This document shows, in pieces, positions 41,955 to 52,705 of a stretch of DNA of 64,000 nucleotides; the first letter of the stretch is position 1, and every line of letters begins with the position of its first letter. Source of the stretch: Arion vulgaris (lineage: Eukaryota; Mollusca; Gastropoda; Stylommatophora; Arionidae); assembly GCA_020796225.1 (NCBI GenBank), contig CM036758.1, positions 74,094,366 to 74,158,365 of the forward strand, given 5' to 3'. The notes beneath the pieces were generated by a model. The model was not told where the DNA came from. It saw nothing but the letters and a program-made list of their open reading frames with translations, and did no database searches. The translations under genes and the position numbers were made by a program.

Positions 41955-42312
41955 ATGTGTTGCCTGCGAAAAGTTACCAACAACACAAGAAAAGACAGAA
42001 TCACCAACATCAGCATAAGAAAGAAAGTTGGCACAAAACCGTGCTTGAATTACATTGAGAAACAAAAAATGAAGTGGTTTGGCCACTTAATAAGAATGCA
42101 TCCAAACTCCACAGTATACAGAGTCTTCTACAACAGAACATCGGGAAAGAAGGCAAGAGGAAGACCACGGAAAAGATGGTTAGATGGCGTAGCAGAATCC
42201 TGTGAAAGAGCAAAGATAACAATCACACAAGCCACCAGGACAGCGCAAGACAAAAACAGAAAACCACGACACTGGGCAACAACCCGGTAGCTGTGTGACG
42301 ACAGAAGAAGAA
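41955..42312 (+). pseudogene. LINE-A C-terminus with GAA tail, best copy
   Basis: A 111-codon frame MCCLRKVTNNTRKDRITNI..., KPCLNYIEKQKMKWFGHLI, RMHPNSTVYRVF, GKKARGRPRKRWLDGVAE and an end at HWATTR, then (GAA)n. It fixes the 3' end of LINE-A and its tail type. Truncated at the 5' side and without RT. The non-coding repeats R, R2 and RD end in the same GAA tail. Confidence 0.8.
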
Positions 42313-42313
42313 G

Positions 42314-43225
42314 AACACATCTCTAGTATACAGACAAAATGGGTATTTAGTTCTCATATAACATATCTCTAGTATACAGACAAAATGGGTATTTAGTTCT
42401 CATATAACATATCTCTAGTATACAGACAAAATGGGTATTTAGTTCTCATATAACATATCTCTAGTATACAGACAAAATGGGTGTTTAGTTCTCATATAAC
42501 ATATCTCTAGTATACAGACAAAATGGGTATTTAGTTCTCATATAACATATCTCTAGTATACAGACAAAATGGGTATTTAGTTCTCATATAACATATCTCT
42601 AGTATACAGACAAAATGGGTGTTTAGTTCTCATATAACATATCTCTAGTATACAGACAAAATGGGTATTTAGTTCTCATATAACATATCTCTAGTATACA
42701 GACAAAATGGGTATTTAGTTCTCATATAACATATCTCTAGTATACAGACAAAATGGGTGTTTAGTTCTCATATAACATATCTCTAGTATACAGACAAAAT
42801 GGGTATTTAGTTCTCATATAACATATCTCTAGTATACAGACAAAATGGGTATTTAGTTCTCATATAACATATCTCTAGTATACAGACAAAATGGGTGTTT
42901 AGTTCTCATATAACATATCTCTAGTATACAGACAAAATGGGTATTTAGTTCTCATATAACATATCTCTAGTATACAGACAAAACGGGTATTTAGTTCTCA
43001 TATAACATATCTCTAGTATACAGACAAAATGGGTATTTAGTTCTCATATAACATATCTCTAGTATACAGACAAAACGGGTATTTAGTTCTCATATAACAT
43101 ATCTCTAGTATACAGACAAAATGGGTATTTAGTTCTCATATAACATATCTCTAGTATACAGACAAAATGGGTATTTAGTTCTCATATAACATATCTCTAG
43201 TATACAGACAAAATGGGTATTATGG
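42314..43225. repeat. 46-bp array, 20 copies, with higher-order pattern
   Basis: Unit: 'tctctagtatacagacaaaa', 'tgggtatttagttctcatat', 'aacata'. A G variant (gggtgttta) occurs in units 4, 7, 10 and 13, a three-unit (138-bp) higher-order repeat. An 'aacggg' variant in units 15 and 17 gives a two-unit pattern. The unit resembles the flank upstream of the exon 3 acceptor (40478-40530), with 'ctag' in the same place. Confidence 0.95.
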
Positions 43226-44035
43226 TTGTCAACATATAACATATTCCTAGAATAGAGACAGACTAGGTATTTCATTAAAACATAACAGCTTAGTTGGTTC
43301 GGGTCACAGTGAAATGCTGTATTATTTTTATCATTTTGGATTCCTGCATGATATCTGCATTACTCGTTTGTTTGTCTTCATTATAATTTGTCTTTTCACA
43401 TCTGATCTGCAGTCCTTTTGATGTTATGGGAGTTAATTTGTCTTTTTTCTTTGTTATCTTGGTTATTTTTACTTAACTGTAATATCATCAGAAAAATTCA
43501 AACTGACTATTTTCTACCCAATCGATGCCATATTAACACTATGTAGAGATTGAGGCAGTCATCATTTTTCTGGCATGTGATGAGGAGAGGAGGTTTAGAA
43601 AACATTGTGACAACCGGTAAAATCGAGGGTAGACGAGACAGAGGAAGACAGAGAGAAAATTTTAGATAGCCTGACTTCATGGTACGGTAGAGCGTCAACA
43701 TCTGAGTTGATATCAAACACCAACGACAGAGATTTGTGGAGATCCATGATTGCCTTCGCCAGCCGGCAAGGCACTTGATGATGAGAGATTGAGGATGTTA
43801 AAATAAAGATACACCAACATTTCACAACTCATCTTGACTGTTGTTTTTGCTTGGGTCTAACCCATTCGGTACCAAACTTTAGCTACAAAATCCAACTAAC
43901 CATGAATGCTCATGAAGAGAATACGAATTTTTAAGAACCACAAGAGCCAATTAATAAGTTAATTGCATATCCTTTACATGAATTTGCGAATCAACCCTAG
44001 CTTTTAACGCTGTTTGTGATTTTTCTAGGCATTAT
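43226..44035. other. Intron 2 stretch with a LINE-F scrap
   Basis: 43500-43790 carries decayed LINE-F sequence on plus ('ggcatgtgatgaggagagga', then a G-R-R-D-R-G-R-Q-R-E pattern, then 'gccagccggcaaggcac'). The rest holds nothing that I can name. Confidence 0.5.
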
Positions 44036-44039
44036 TACG

Positions 44040-44190
44040 TTCAGTAGTTTGCCATTGCTTTCTGAACGAGTGGTGCCATTTGCAAAAATCCATGGGAAAT
44101 AATTTGCCACCAAACTGTCCGCAGCGGGATTCGAACTAAGAACGTCGGGATTAATAGACCGAGTCACTATCCCCTAAGCCACAGATGCCA
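44040..44190 (-). mobile_element. SINE3 copy, minus strand
   Basis: From 44190: 'tggcatctgtggcttagggg' (A box), 'cttagttcgaatcccgctgc' (B box), 'gacagtttggtggcaaatta', 'agcaatggcaaactactgaa', 'tgcctagaaaaatcac'. The B box is close to canonical GGTTCGAATCC. Confidence 0.75.
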
Positions 44191-44376
44191 CACGAGCCAA
44201 TGAATACGATCAATAAATAGACAGTGAACAAGGAGGCATATTAGGGGTTTCCGGAAAACAAACAAATTACCAAACACAGAATTCGAATCACAAACTTTTA
44301 TTTCTTACGTCCCACATTGCCTACCAATGAGTTAGTTGATGGCATATGCCTTAATTTGGGCTTAAAATGTGTGAGA

Positions 44377-44412
<36 letters not shown>

Positions 44413-44457
44413 AAGTTAACTTTTACAACATTCTGGACCCGTCCAACCCTGTTTTAC

Positions 44458-44577
44458 CTGCCATAGCTGACGCTATAGCTGCCACCAAGAACGATATAGT
44501 AACTGACGGACCAGCATTTTCCATTGCTACTTGTCCAGCCACGACGTACAGACCTGCACCAAGAGTACTGCCAATGC
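44458..44577 (-). CDS. SLC7A: CAT exon 2
   Basis: Residues 39-78. Acceptor CATTCACAG, frame [19 protein letters not shown] then [20 protein letters not shown], donor GTAAAAC at 44457. G-x-G-S-T-L-G-A-G-x-Y-V-x-x-G is the substrate-binding unwound part of helix 1 in APC-type transporters. E-N-A-G-P-x-x-x-I-S-F-L begins helix 2. A (GA)n run lies 48 bp past the donor. Confidence 0.97.
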
Positions 44578-44630
44578 CTGTGAATGATAAAATAGTAATA
44601 GTAGAATATTACAATAAATGAAACAGATTA

Positions 44631-44935
44631 ATATTTGACAACACGTTTAAAACGCTTGGGCTGATCGGGCTGATTAGCTGGGATTCCCTTGATGTTTTAC
44701 AACACGTTTAAAACGCTTGGGCTGATCGGGCTGATTAGCTGGATTTCCTTGATGTTTGACAACACGTTTAAAACGCTTGGGCTGATCGGGCTGATTAGCT
44801 GGATTTCCTTGATGTTTGACAACACGTTTAAAACGCTTGGGCTGATCGGGCTGATTAGCTGGATTTCCTTGATGTTTGACAACACGTTTAAAACGCTTGG
44901 GCAGATCGGGCTGATTAGCTGGGACTCCCTTGATG
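44631..44935. repeat. 60-bp tandem array, 5 copies, near exon 2
   Basis: Unit: 'aacacgtttaaaacgcttgg', 'gctgatcgggctgattagct', 'ggatttccttgatgtttgac'. Exactly 60 bp and almost identical throughout, starting 54 bp upstream of the exon 2 acceptor. The open frames (FKTLGLIGLISWISLM and its reverse) are artefacts. Confidence 0.95.
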
Positions 44936-44984
44936 TAGCCAAAAAAGACGAACCTTTTCTACCTTTATTCCTAGCCTTTTTAAT

Positions 44985-45240
44985 TCTTCTTCTTCTTCTT
45001 TGCGTTCGTTCTTTACAACCAATTTTAACCACTCTTTGTTATATGTTTGATCTTTACCAAAAACGTGTATACGTTGCACGTTGGTTTGGTAGGCCTCTAA
45101 ACGCATAGACTTCTACACGTTTAGGACACGTGTATCCGATTTCAGCCAAACCTCATTAGACGCCTCTTACGACATGGATGGCAGGTAACAATGGTTCTAT
45201 TCTTTACACCCCACATTTGGGCCCCGGTAACCACTCGGGC
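44985..45240 (+). repeat. Dispersed repeat R2 (TTC-headed)
   Basis: (TTC)n, 'tgcgttcgttctttac', 'cacgttggtttggtaggcc', 'gtgtatccgatttcagcc', 'tttgggccccggtaaccac'. A subfamily related to repeat R by layout. Copies are at 45541-45797 and 60110-60290. Confidence 0.65.
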
Positions 45241-45444
45241 GCCTTTTCAATTAATTTAATGAGCTTTACTGAGAGAGACGAGAAATATCCAACTCAATTA
45301 CATTAACAAGATTGAACGATTTGCCCATGCTAAAGCGGTACGGAGAAATTGTATGCAGGTCTAATGTAACGATTAACGTTAAGTCAGAAATATAATCAAA
45401 TAATTAGCACATTAACTTAAACTTGGAACTAAGAAGCTTGTGAT

Positions 45445-45881
45445 CAGGGGCGGCTCGTCATTAAGGGCCAGTGGGGCCCGGACCCACAAATAATCGAAAG
45501 GGGGAATAACATCCCCGAATAGACATATAATAGTAAATATTTCTTCTTCTTCTTCTTTGCGTTCGTTCTTTACCACCAATTTTAATCGCTCTTTGTGATA
45601 TGTTTGATCTTTGCTAAGAACATGTATACGTTGCACATTGGTTTGGTAGACCCTAAACGCATATATTTCTACACGTTTAGGACATGTGCATCCGATTTCA
45701 TCCAAACCTCCTTAGTCGCCTCTTACGACATGCGTGGCAGGTAACAATGGTTCTATTATTTACACCCCAAATTTGGGTCCCGGTAACCACTCGGGCGAGT
45801 AAATACTTCAAAACCCATGATTTTTCCGAAATTGTGTGTCTGGCACAACCAAGAGAAATGACCCCAAGCCGCCCGCCACTG
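45445..45881. mobile_element. hAT-type MITE with repeat R2 nested inside
   Basis: Ends 'caggggcggctcgtc' and the complement 'cagtggcgggcggct'. CTTGTGAT flanks at 45437-45444 and 45882-45889. Same family as 24573-24739. Its middle (about 45541-45797) is a complete repeat R2 insert, without which the element would be about 180 bp. Confidence 0.85.
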
Positions 45882-45924
45882 CTTGTGATAATTTTAGAAC
45901 AGTCTCACAGTAGAAAAATTATGC

Positions 45925-46250
45925 AAATGGACGGCCCAGCAAGAACCTAAAATCAAAGAAAAATGGCTGATGCTACAAATAAGAATGAAAAAATTAAAGT
46001 ATTTTGAATATATAAAAAGACACGATGAGGTAAGAGAAGATAAAAGCTAGAGAGTAGAGAAGACAGGAGGTATCCTGGTAATGTGGAGAAAAGGATGACC
46101 GCCGGGAAGATAGATTCATGATGTGACAGATGATTTGAGCATGACGGCTGGAGAGATGAGACATCTGGTCTATGTGAGAGATTCCGAAGGATTGTTAGGA
46201 TGACAAAGTTCTGTTCAGGACAAGCTATGTGATGATGATGACTATAACAG
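45925..46250 (+). pseudogene. LINE-F C-terminal relic
   Basis: 'aaagaaaaatggctgatgct', 'aagaatgaaaaaattaaagt' and 'caagctatgtgatgatgatg' align with 36985-37320 (KLKYFGH-type tail). Many stops. Confidence 0.65.
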
Positions 46251-46699
46251 CTATATCTTGAGTTATATGCTATTGTTCTTCTTTGTCTTAATTCTATTAT
46301 ATTAGTTAATTGCAACATAAAAATGGCAACAAGATTTAAGTTTCTACACTGTTGTATGGTAAGGTCTCATGATCTTAGTATATGTACGAAAGTTAAATTG
46401 TTTAGGTTAAGTCACTACCCATGTAGGACAGGCGCATCCGGGAAAAAATGTCGGCCTAAGGAAATGTTCCAGTTTGTCTTGCTGACAGTCAAACACGTTC
46501 CTTTCCTTCGCGTTTACATTTCTCTTTAATTAATGATCCTTTTACAGCATTATATTTGGAACTGGATCTATGCCAAAGAGCTTTTTGTACTTTGCAACCT
46601 TTCTGACTGAGTGCGCTCATTCCTTTTTAGCATCGTATGATAAACACTATTTAATTACCATTTTAATGCCATTAACTGAATGATTAGTTGATTTATTGG

Positions 46700-46890
46700 T
46701 GTTACCAACATCACTGCACTTCAGTGAATAACCATCTGTGCTCCGATAACTTACTTACACAGGAGGAACTCATCGGAAATGCACGAACTTTATAGCACAG
46801 ACGATGGTCCCTCAATGTAATTTTGTAGATGTGATCATTTAAAAAAAATATTTTAATTTGATTTCAACTAGTATTCGCCTAGACAGCGGC
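46700..46890 (-). repeat. SINE4 partial copy leading into the 24-bp array
   Basis: 'gcacttcagtgaataacc', 'cttacttacacaggaggaac', 'gtgatcatttaaaaaaaat' follow the reverse SINE4 order of 33604-34015. The next SINE4 block ('ggcagtggctttccagcctg' there) is represented by 'gacagcggcatttcagcctc', the first unit of the array. Confidence 0.65.
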
Positions 46891-47690
46891 ATTTCAGCCT
46901 CATTCTTTCGTGGCATTTCAGCCTCTTTCTTTCGTGGCATTTCAGCCTCTTTCTTTCGTGGCATTTCAGCCTCTTTCTTTCGTGGCATTTCAGCCTCTTC
47001 TTTCGTGGCATTTCAGCCTCTTTCTTTCGTGGCATTTCAGCCTCTTTCTTTCGTGGCATTTCAGCCTCTTTCTTTCGTGGCATTTCAGCCTCTTTCTTTC
47101 GTGGCATTTCAGCCTCTTTCTTTCGTGGCATTTCAGCCTCTATCTTTCGAGGCATTTCAGCCTCTTTCTTTCGAGGCATTTCAGCCTCTTTCTTTCGTGG
47201 CATTTCAGCCTCTTTCTTTCGTGGCATTTCAGCCTCTTTCTTTCGTGGCATTTCAGCCTCTTTCTTTCGTGGCATTTCAGCCTCTTTCTTTCGTGGCATT
47301 TCAGCCTCTTTCTTTCGTGGCATTTCAGCCTCTTTCTTTCGTCGCATTTCAGCCTCTTTCTTTCGTGGCATTTCAGCCTCTTTCTTTCGTGGCATTTCAG
47401 CCTCTTTCTTTCGTGGCATTTCAGCCTCTTTCTTTCGAGGCATTTCAGCCTCTTTCTTTCGAGGCATTTCAGCCTATTTCTTTCGTGGCATTTCAGCCTC
47501 TTTCTTTCGTGGCATTTCAGCCTCTTTCTTTCGTGGCATTTCAGCCTCTTTCTTTCGTGGCATTTCAGCCTCTTTCTTTCGTGGCATTTCAGCCTCTTTC
47601 TTTCGTGGCATTTCAGCCTCTTTCTTTTGTGGCATTTCAGCCTCTTTCTTTCGTGGCATTTCAGCCTCTTTCTTTCGAGGCATTTCCTTT
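46888..47690. repeat. 24-bp minisatellite, about 33 copies
   Basis: Unit 'ggcatttcagcctctttctt' plus 'tcgt'. As 24 is a multiple of three, all frames stay open. The plus strand reads repeated FQPLSFVA and the minus strand repeated MPRKKEAE, up to 199 codons. No promoter, splice or conservation signal supports a gene. The unit resembles an internal SINE4 segment, and the array lies exactly at that position of a SINE4 copy. Confidence 0.95.
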
Positions 47691-47790
47691 ACAGGATGTC
47701 GCCATCAATTACAGTAAACAAGTCGTTGATTTTCTAGACACCACTTATCCGTTCAGTAGTTTGTCATTGTTTTCTGAACGGTGAAGTCTA
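47690..47790 (-). repeat. SINE3 body fragment
   Basis: 'cctttacaggatgtcgcc', 'aagtcgttgattttctagac', 'accacttatccgttcagtag' match the reverse of the SINE3 body at 41835-41905. Confidence 0.7.
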
Positions 47791-48010
47791 TGGCTAACCG
47801 ATCCCAATTTTGTGTGTCTATGCTACATGAAGTTAGATCACGCTTGCAGGTGTCAATGAAGCGTAGTATTAGGCGGCCATGCTGTCCAGTACCTTTTGCG
47901 AGTTGACCATATAGAATATCTTTTGGGATTCTACCATCGCTCATACAGCACACGTGTCCCAGCCATCTCAGACGTCGCTGACTCAGCAAGAGACCATCAT
48001 GACCTTATTA
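47790..48010 (-). pseudogene. LINE-E C-terminal relic
   Basis: Minus frame MLSQRRLRWLGHVCCMSDG, RIPKDILYGQLAKGTGQHG, RFIDTCKRDLTSCSIDTQNW. This is a textbook RTE-like LINE tail, ending before its zinc finger. Confidence 0.75.
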
Positions 48011-48078
48011 GATATAATTGCCTCCTCCCCGCCCCTCCTTTCTCTACGTAAGTTACCTTGTTACCGTAACGTCCTATA

Positions 48079-50254
48079 GTCTGTCCATTAATTCGTGAGC
48101 ACGTTTGAAATTGATTTTCTCGAAAACTACCTGTTGGATCTCAGTGATTTTTGCATGCAGCCTTAGAATATCCATGACGTTAAAATAAAGCTAACCAGTA
48201 GTCCGTAGATGCTACGGATTTTGCACATCGGCGAATTCCTTTGATCTTTTATGACAATTGCAAATACGGGGGATCAAATTTTAGATTTTACAGTATCCCT
48301 AGAATTTGTCCATGTCAATTCTATTCATAGGTGTATCTCCATATTAACTTGATAGGTCAAGTAATTAAGTGTGTTGCCCTTTATGTGCAATCGTGAACTT
48401 GGATACAATATGCAACAGTTAGTCCTCCTCTTCGGTCACCATTAGAACCCAGGGTGTCTTAACTTCACCACAAATTGTATGATGGTAGACGCATTTGGAT
48501 ATGGAAATGTATACGTTGCTATTTCTCAGTCTGTAATAAAAATATGATTTGTATCATCCCGAATCTGACAATTCCATGAGGTTGATAATTGTTACTGGCT
48601 GGACAAATTGTAATCCATCTCGGTGCCAGTACTCGTCTTCCTCTCGGAGCACATGTTCAACACACTTCTTCCAGAACTGCATGTCTATCATTGAGAAGGA
48701 CTCACGTGTCAGAACTTCAACATCACACATTTTAAACGTCCTGTTCTGTTCGGCAACTTGCCCTTTACTTTAGCCCAGACAAGCTCTATCGGATTGAGGT
48801 GAGCATGATATGGAGGTAGTCGCAAAGACGTGTGGCCGTATTCCGCAATGATTTTGTCAATATGAAACACCTTTGTCTTATTTATCATCCTCACCAGGTG
48901 CAACAACTCGGGTTTCAAATATGTATCATCGAAGCTGACATTTTCCTTAGCAAGCCAAGTCCTAATTTGATCTTTTGTATTTGATGCAGTTAGTACTTTG
49001 TCTTCCGCTGATACTGCGTTGTGATAGGATGCATTATCCATTACCAAGCATGATGGTCTGTTTAGAATTGGAAGTAGATCTTTCTCCATCCAGTGCCTGA
49101 AAATATGTCCATTCATTTCTGTGTGGTAGTCCCTACCGTCGGTACTTTTGATTGGAAAATAAGTCCAGCGTCATGGACAAGACCTTCTTCACTACTTCCT
49201 GCATGTGTTAGTATAATACGCTGGCCTTTGCTGCTTGGTATTTTTCTTTTCTGTTCACCGTCTACTGATTGCCATTCTTTAGCATTGGTGTGGTGAGCAT
49301 TGACCCAGGATTCGTCCAAATATACAATATCATAGCATTGCCTCCGCCGCTCACGGATCTGCCTCAGGTATTTACTTCGGGCAGCAATTAAATGTGGCTT
49401 TTCACAAATAATATTCCTGCCGCCTATAGTTTTTCTGAAGGTGAAGCCGGCGGCTCTTACAATTTTTCATAGAGTACTTTTAGAAATGTCTATGCTGCAA
49501 TCTGATTGCAGTTTTAATTTCAGTTTCCTGAGAGTAACAAGTTGATTTGTCGCAAACATTTTCAAGAGCTCCCGTCTTATGACATCTATGTCAAAGTCGT
49601 CAATTGTTCTTTTCCTTCCTTGCTTGACATTAGTGCACTTTGTGTCCTGTTTAATCCATCGGGAAAAGGATTCTCTATTCAGACCAAGCGCCAGTTGCGC
49701 TCGTTTCTCAGGGTTATGAATATCGCAATATAGATGACCTCTCTTAGATTCCCTACGGTAGTGTTGGTATATTAAAACTGTAACCTTCTGCATTGTTATA
49801 AATGTGCACTTCAGACTCATTATGAATGTGATATCAATGTCAGTTTTGATAAGCCAACAAATATGATCCAATAGCTTCATACAAATAGCGAGATACGCCT
49901 ATAACTATACAATGGTATCCCAATTATAACGTCATATGCTTTCCGCTTTCAAAGTCGACTGGGTTAGGTGCACGGGAATTCGTGAAACTCACGATATTTC
50001 AATGTTACCATAATGTATTTTAGAACAACGCGTCTGTGTACCGTAAATCTGTTACTATTGTGTACAATCCGGTGAGGTTGATTTTAATATAACCTGAAGA
50101 AGAAATATTTCAAACTACATCAAATTTTCTTGGAAAAAAATATTTCTCTAGCGTCATGGATATTCAAAGGCTGCTTGCAAAAAATCACTGAGATCCAACA
50201 GGTAGTTTTCGAGAAAATCAATTTCAAACGTGCTCACGAATTAATGGACAGACT
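48079..50254 (-). mobile_element. Tc1/mariner-superfamily transposon, copy 2 (2176 bp)
   Basis: Near-identical to 18802-20986, with the same GTCTGTCC...GGACAGAC ends and TATA on each side. The transposase has its own lesions. One is a TGA in place of the Trp codon after the KSTL motif (about 49470). Another is a one-base loss after WAKVKG that scrambles the C-terminus at 48770. The ATGA split between middle and C-terminal frames is the same as in copy 1. N-terminal part (49880-49467) reads intact past the point where copy 1 is frameshifted. Confidence 0.9.
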
Positions 50255-50750
50255 ATAGTTAAAGTATCTTAGTTATTCGATCAATATATTCTAAACTAAA
50301 CAGGTCACGTATTTGCATGAGACTTTTATAGCGGACACAAATGACGTGTCTCTGAAGTCATATTGAACTCCACTTATATCACGCATGAAACTCTCAATTG
50401 ATCCGATTAAATAATCAGAACAATCTTTCACGACCTAGTCTATGTTTAGTAGCTTTTAGAACAGTGGTTCTTATCATGGGCGTGCTTCCCAAAAGGATGG
50501 TCATTTTTGTGGGGAGAGAGGATTTTGAGAATGATAATATATCATTTTTGCTTAAATCACAAGTTTAGGGGATGAATTATTGATGTTACAATCCTAGCTT
50601 GACGAGGCAAAGAAAGCTAGCAACACTAGGACAACATGCAACATAAAACACTAAAGAAGCGCTTGTTCAAGCTCGTTAGATAATAGCTATCACTTCTGAA
50701 GGTAAATAGTGACAATTTCACGTCCCGTAGTTTCTATTGTATAAACCAGC
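50255..50750. other. Intron 1 stretch, nothing recognised
   Basis: AT-rich intron between the transposon and a hAT MITE fragment. No repeat or coding match is supported. Confidence 0.4.
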
Positions 50751-50752
50751 GT

Positions 50753-50985
50753 TTCCCAAACTGGGGTTAGCTGACCCCAGGGAGTACGCGAGGTACTCAC
50801 AGGGCGTCCTCAAGCGCTTGAAGAAATATTAGGATCTTTGACATTTTAACATACAGTTTTTTTTAAACGTATATAAAAACAGTGGTAAACTAGTTCCGCT
50901 GTAAAATCAAAGGGCCAGAGCATACCGGGGTTTAAATGTCTCACAAGACAAAATGAAAGATCATTTGAAGTTTCCCGAAGTCTGA
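50753..50985. mobile_element. hAT-type MITE fragment, relative of 3012-3390
   Basis: Starts 'cagcgtttcccaaactgggg' and follows the 3012-3390 element ('ggtactcacagg', 'cctcaagcgcttgaagaaat', 'cagtggtaaactagttccgc') but lacks the other end, which is replaced by repeat R. Truncated copy. Confidence 0.75.
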
Positions 50986-51240
50986 AAATTGGAGCGAGCT
51001 TGACCCGCAAGGGAAGCAAATAATAGTTCCACTGTGACCTACAAGACATGTCGTAATAGGCTTCTGATGTAGGACCTAGGGAAGCTACCCTAGTAAATAA
51101 AAACATCGCAGAAATTGGATGTGCTGGCCTACTTGTAGGCGCATAACTGGCACAACGTACAATGGCTCTTAATCTCAGATCACATACAAACCACACAGAG
51201 TGGTTAACAAGTGGTCGATATGGAGCGTTTGAAGAAGAAG
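50985..51240 (-). repeat. Dispersed repeat R, minus strand
   Basis: Reverse complement of the 15905-16170 copy: 'gtgacctacaagacatg', 'ggaagctaccctagtaa', 'ggcgcataactggcacaa', ending at 'gtttgaagaagaagaaag', which shows the GAA tail directly. Confidence 0.7.
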
Positions 51241-51865
51241 AAAGCCATTCACAAAAGAAGAAAGTTCAGATTACAATCGCCTAAACAAATCACTTTTTTG
51301 CAGAAGGACAAGACTTAATATATGAGAATGAAGGCATGTTACATTGCCCTACAAACTCAATAAACACATCATGTGATAAATACAATAGAAAGATAAAATA
51401 AGATATTGACAGATCGTATAAAGGTCAACAAGCCTACTTAAGATAGACATCAAAAGTAAACAGGTCACATTATTCAGATACCTGGAAATCATATCTTTAC
51501 AGAAGATGGGAGTTCTGATAGAGAAATCAGAATATGATACCAGAAGGCTACTGCTGTGACATACCAATTGGAACAGACATCACGTTCTGGGAATCCCTTG
51601 CGCAAGACCGCCAACTGTGGTGCTGTAACAACATAAGAGGAACTCGATGAGAATCGTCGTGTCGTTGAGGCACAGAGAAAGCGAGCTGCGTGAAACGACA
51701 AAACACACAACACCCACATGTCTAACCTTGATCATGTATGACCAACCTGGGATAGAAGATTGTGTTTGAGGATTGGAGACTACAGTCATCACATCTGCAC
51801 ACACTAGAGAGGTACAGCAACACACTTCTGAGGCTGGTGTCGTCATCGCTTGCGATGTACTTTTT
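51241..51865. other. Intron 1 stretch, probable LINE relics
   Basis: Several short pieces (around 51500-51720, 'aagaccgccaactgtggtgc', 'cgttgaggcacagagaaagc') look like decayed coding DNA, but none reads as a family I can name. Confidence 0.35.
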
Positions 51866-51867
51866 CC

Positions 51868-52200
51868 TCACACTGTTACCGGGGTTGTTGTCCAGTGTCG
51901 TGTTTTCTGTTTTTGTCTTGCGTTGTTATGGTGTCCTGGGTGATTGTTATTTTTGCTCTTTGACAAGATTCTGCTATGCCATTCAACCATCTTTTTGTGG
52001 TTTTCCTCTCGCCTTCTTTCTTGATGTTTTGTTGTAGAAGACTGTATACTGATGATTTTGGATGCATTCTTATTGTGGCCAAACTACTTCATTCTTTGAT
52101 TCTCAATGTAATTCAGGCAAGGTTCTGTGCCAACTTTCTTTCTTATGCTGATGTTGGTGTCTGTTTTTTTCTGGTGTTGTTGGTAACTTTTCGCAGGTAG
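51868..52200 (-). pseudogene. LINE-A C-terminal relic
   Basis: Minus strand: a KMKxFGHxIRMHPKSSVYSLL-like segment, then KRWLNGIAESCQRAKITIT and a TGQQPR end, parallel to 42060-42295. Tail region 'cacactgttaccggggttg'. Confidence 0.7.
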
Positions 52201-52384
52201 CGCATTTCACATGTAGTTATTTTTGTGACTGCGCTTTGCTCATTGTCCATGTATTATTATTATTAGTATTATCAGTTCAGATTCGACCGAACAGTGTTTG
52301 AAACAAAAACACACGACAAGCTTATTTTGTTTGTATATTTGAGATGAAACAACAGCCCACACACGCACATATGTACACATATAT

Positions 52385-52590
52385 GGGGGTGTCTCTGTGG
52401 CTAAGTGGTTACGCCCTTGCCTTGCGTGTCGTAGGTTCGAATCCGGACTGCGCCATTTTGTTGCCGGAGCTACGGAGTTCGCGCTTTGTGCAATGCTCTC
52501 GGCAGGTGGCGTGCCATTTCTGCGGAGAGGGACCGAGCGATATGGTGTAGATCCCGGTGGAGTGAAGTAAATCCTTCGACTTTAAAACCC
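52385..52590 (+). mobile_element. SINE1 copy
   Basis: 'gtctctgtggctaagtggtt' (A box), 'gtaggttcgaatccggac' (B box, canonical), 'gcaatgctctcggcaggtgg', 'ctgcggagagggaccgagcg', ending 'gactttaaaaccc'. Flanks 'tgtacacatatat' and 'tgtacacacataa' suggest a target duplication. It lies downstream of exon 1 in the transcript, antisense to the gene, 116 bp from the donor. The clear boxes could recruit RNA polymerase III, but it is not a cellular tRNA gene. Confidence 0.85.
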
Positions 52591-52705
52591 ATGTTAGGTG
52601 TACACACATAACATACATGCAGACATCATTCATAGTAGCTTCAATTGTTACAGAAAATTACAACTATGAATGTGAAAGAATAGCAAAGATATAACAAATC
52701 CATAC

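Noticed and set aside
46858..47784. 308-codon plus-strand and 199-codon minus-strand frames
   Set aside because: Generated by a 24-bp tandem repeat, a multiple of three. Composition follows the repeat unit, not a protein family.
52393..52460. A cellular tRNA gene with good A and B boxes
   Set aside because: No cloverleaf closes after the B box, and the sequence continues into a body shared with two other copies, so it is a SINE.
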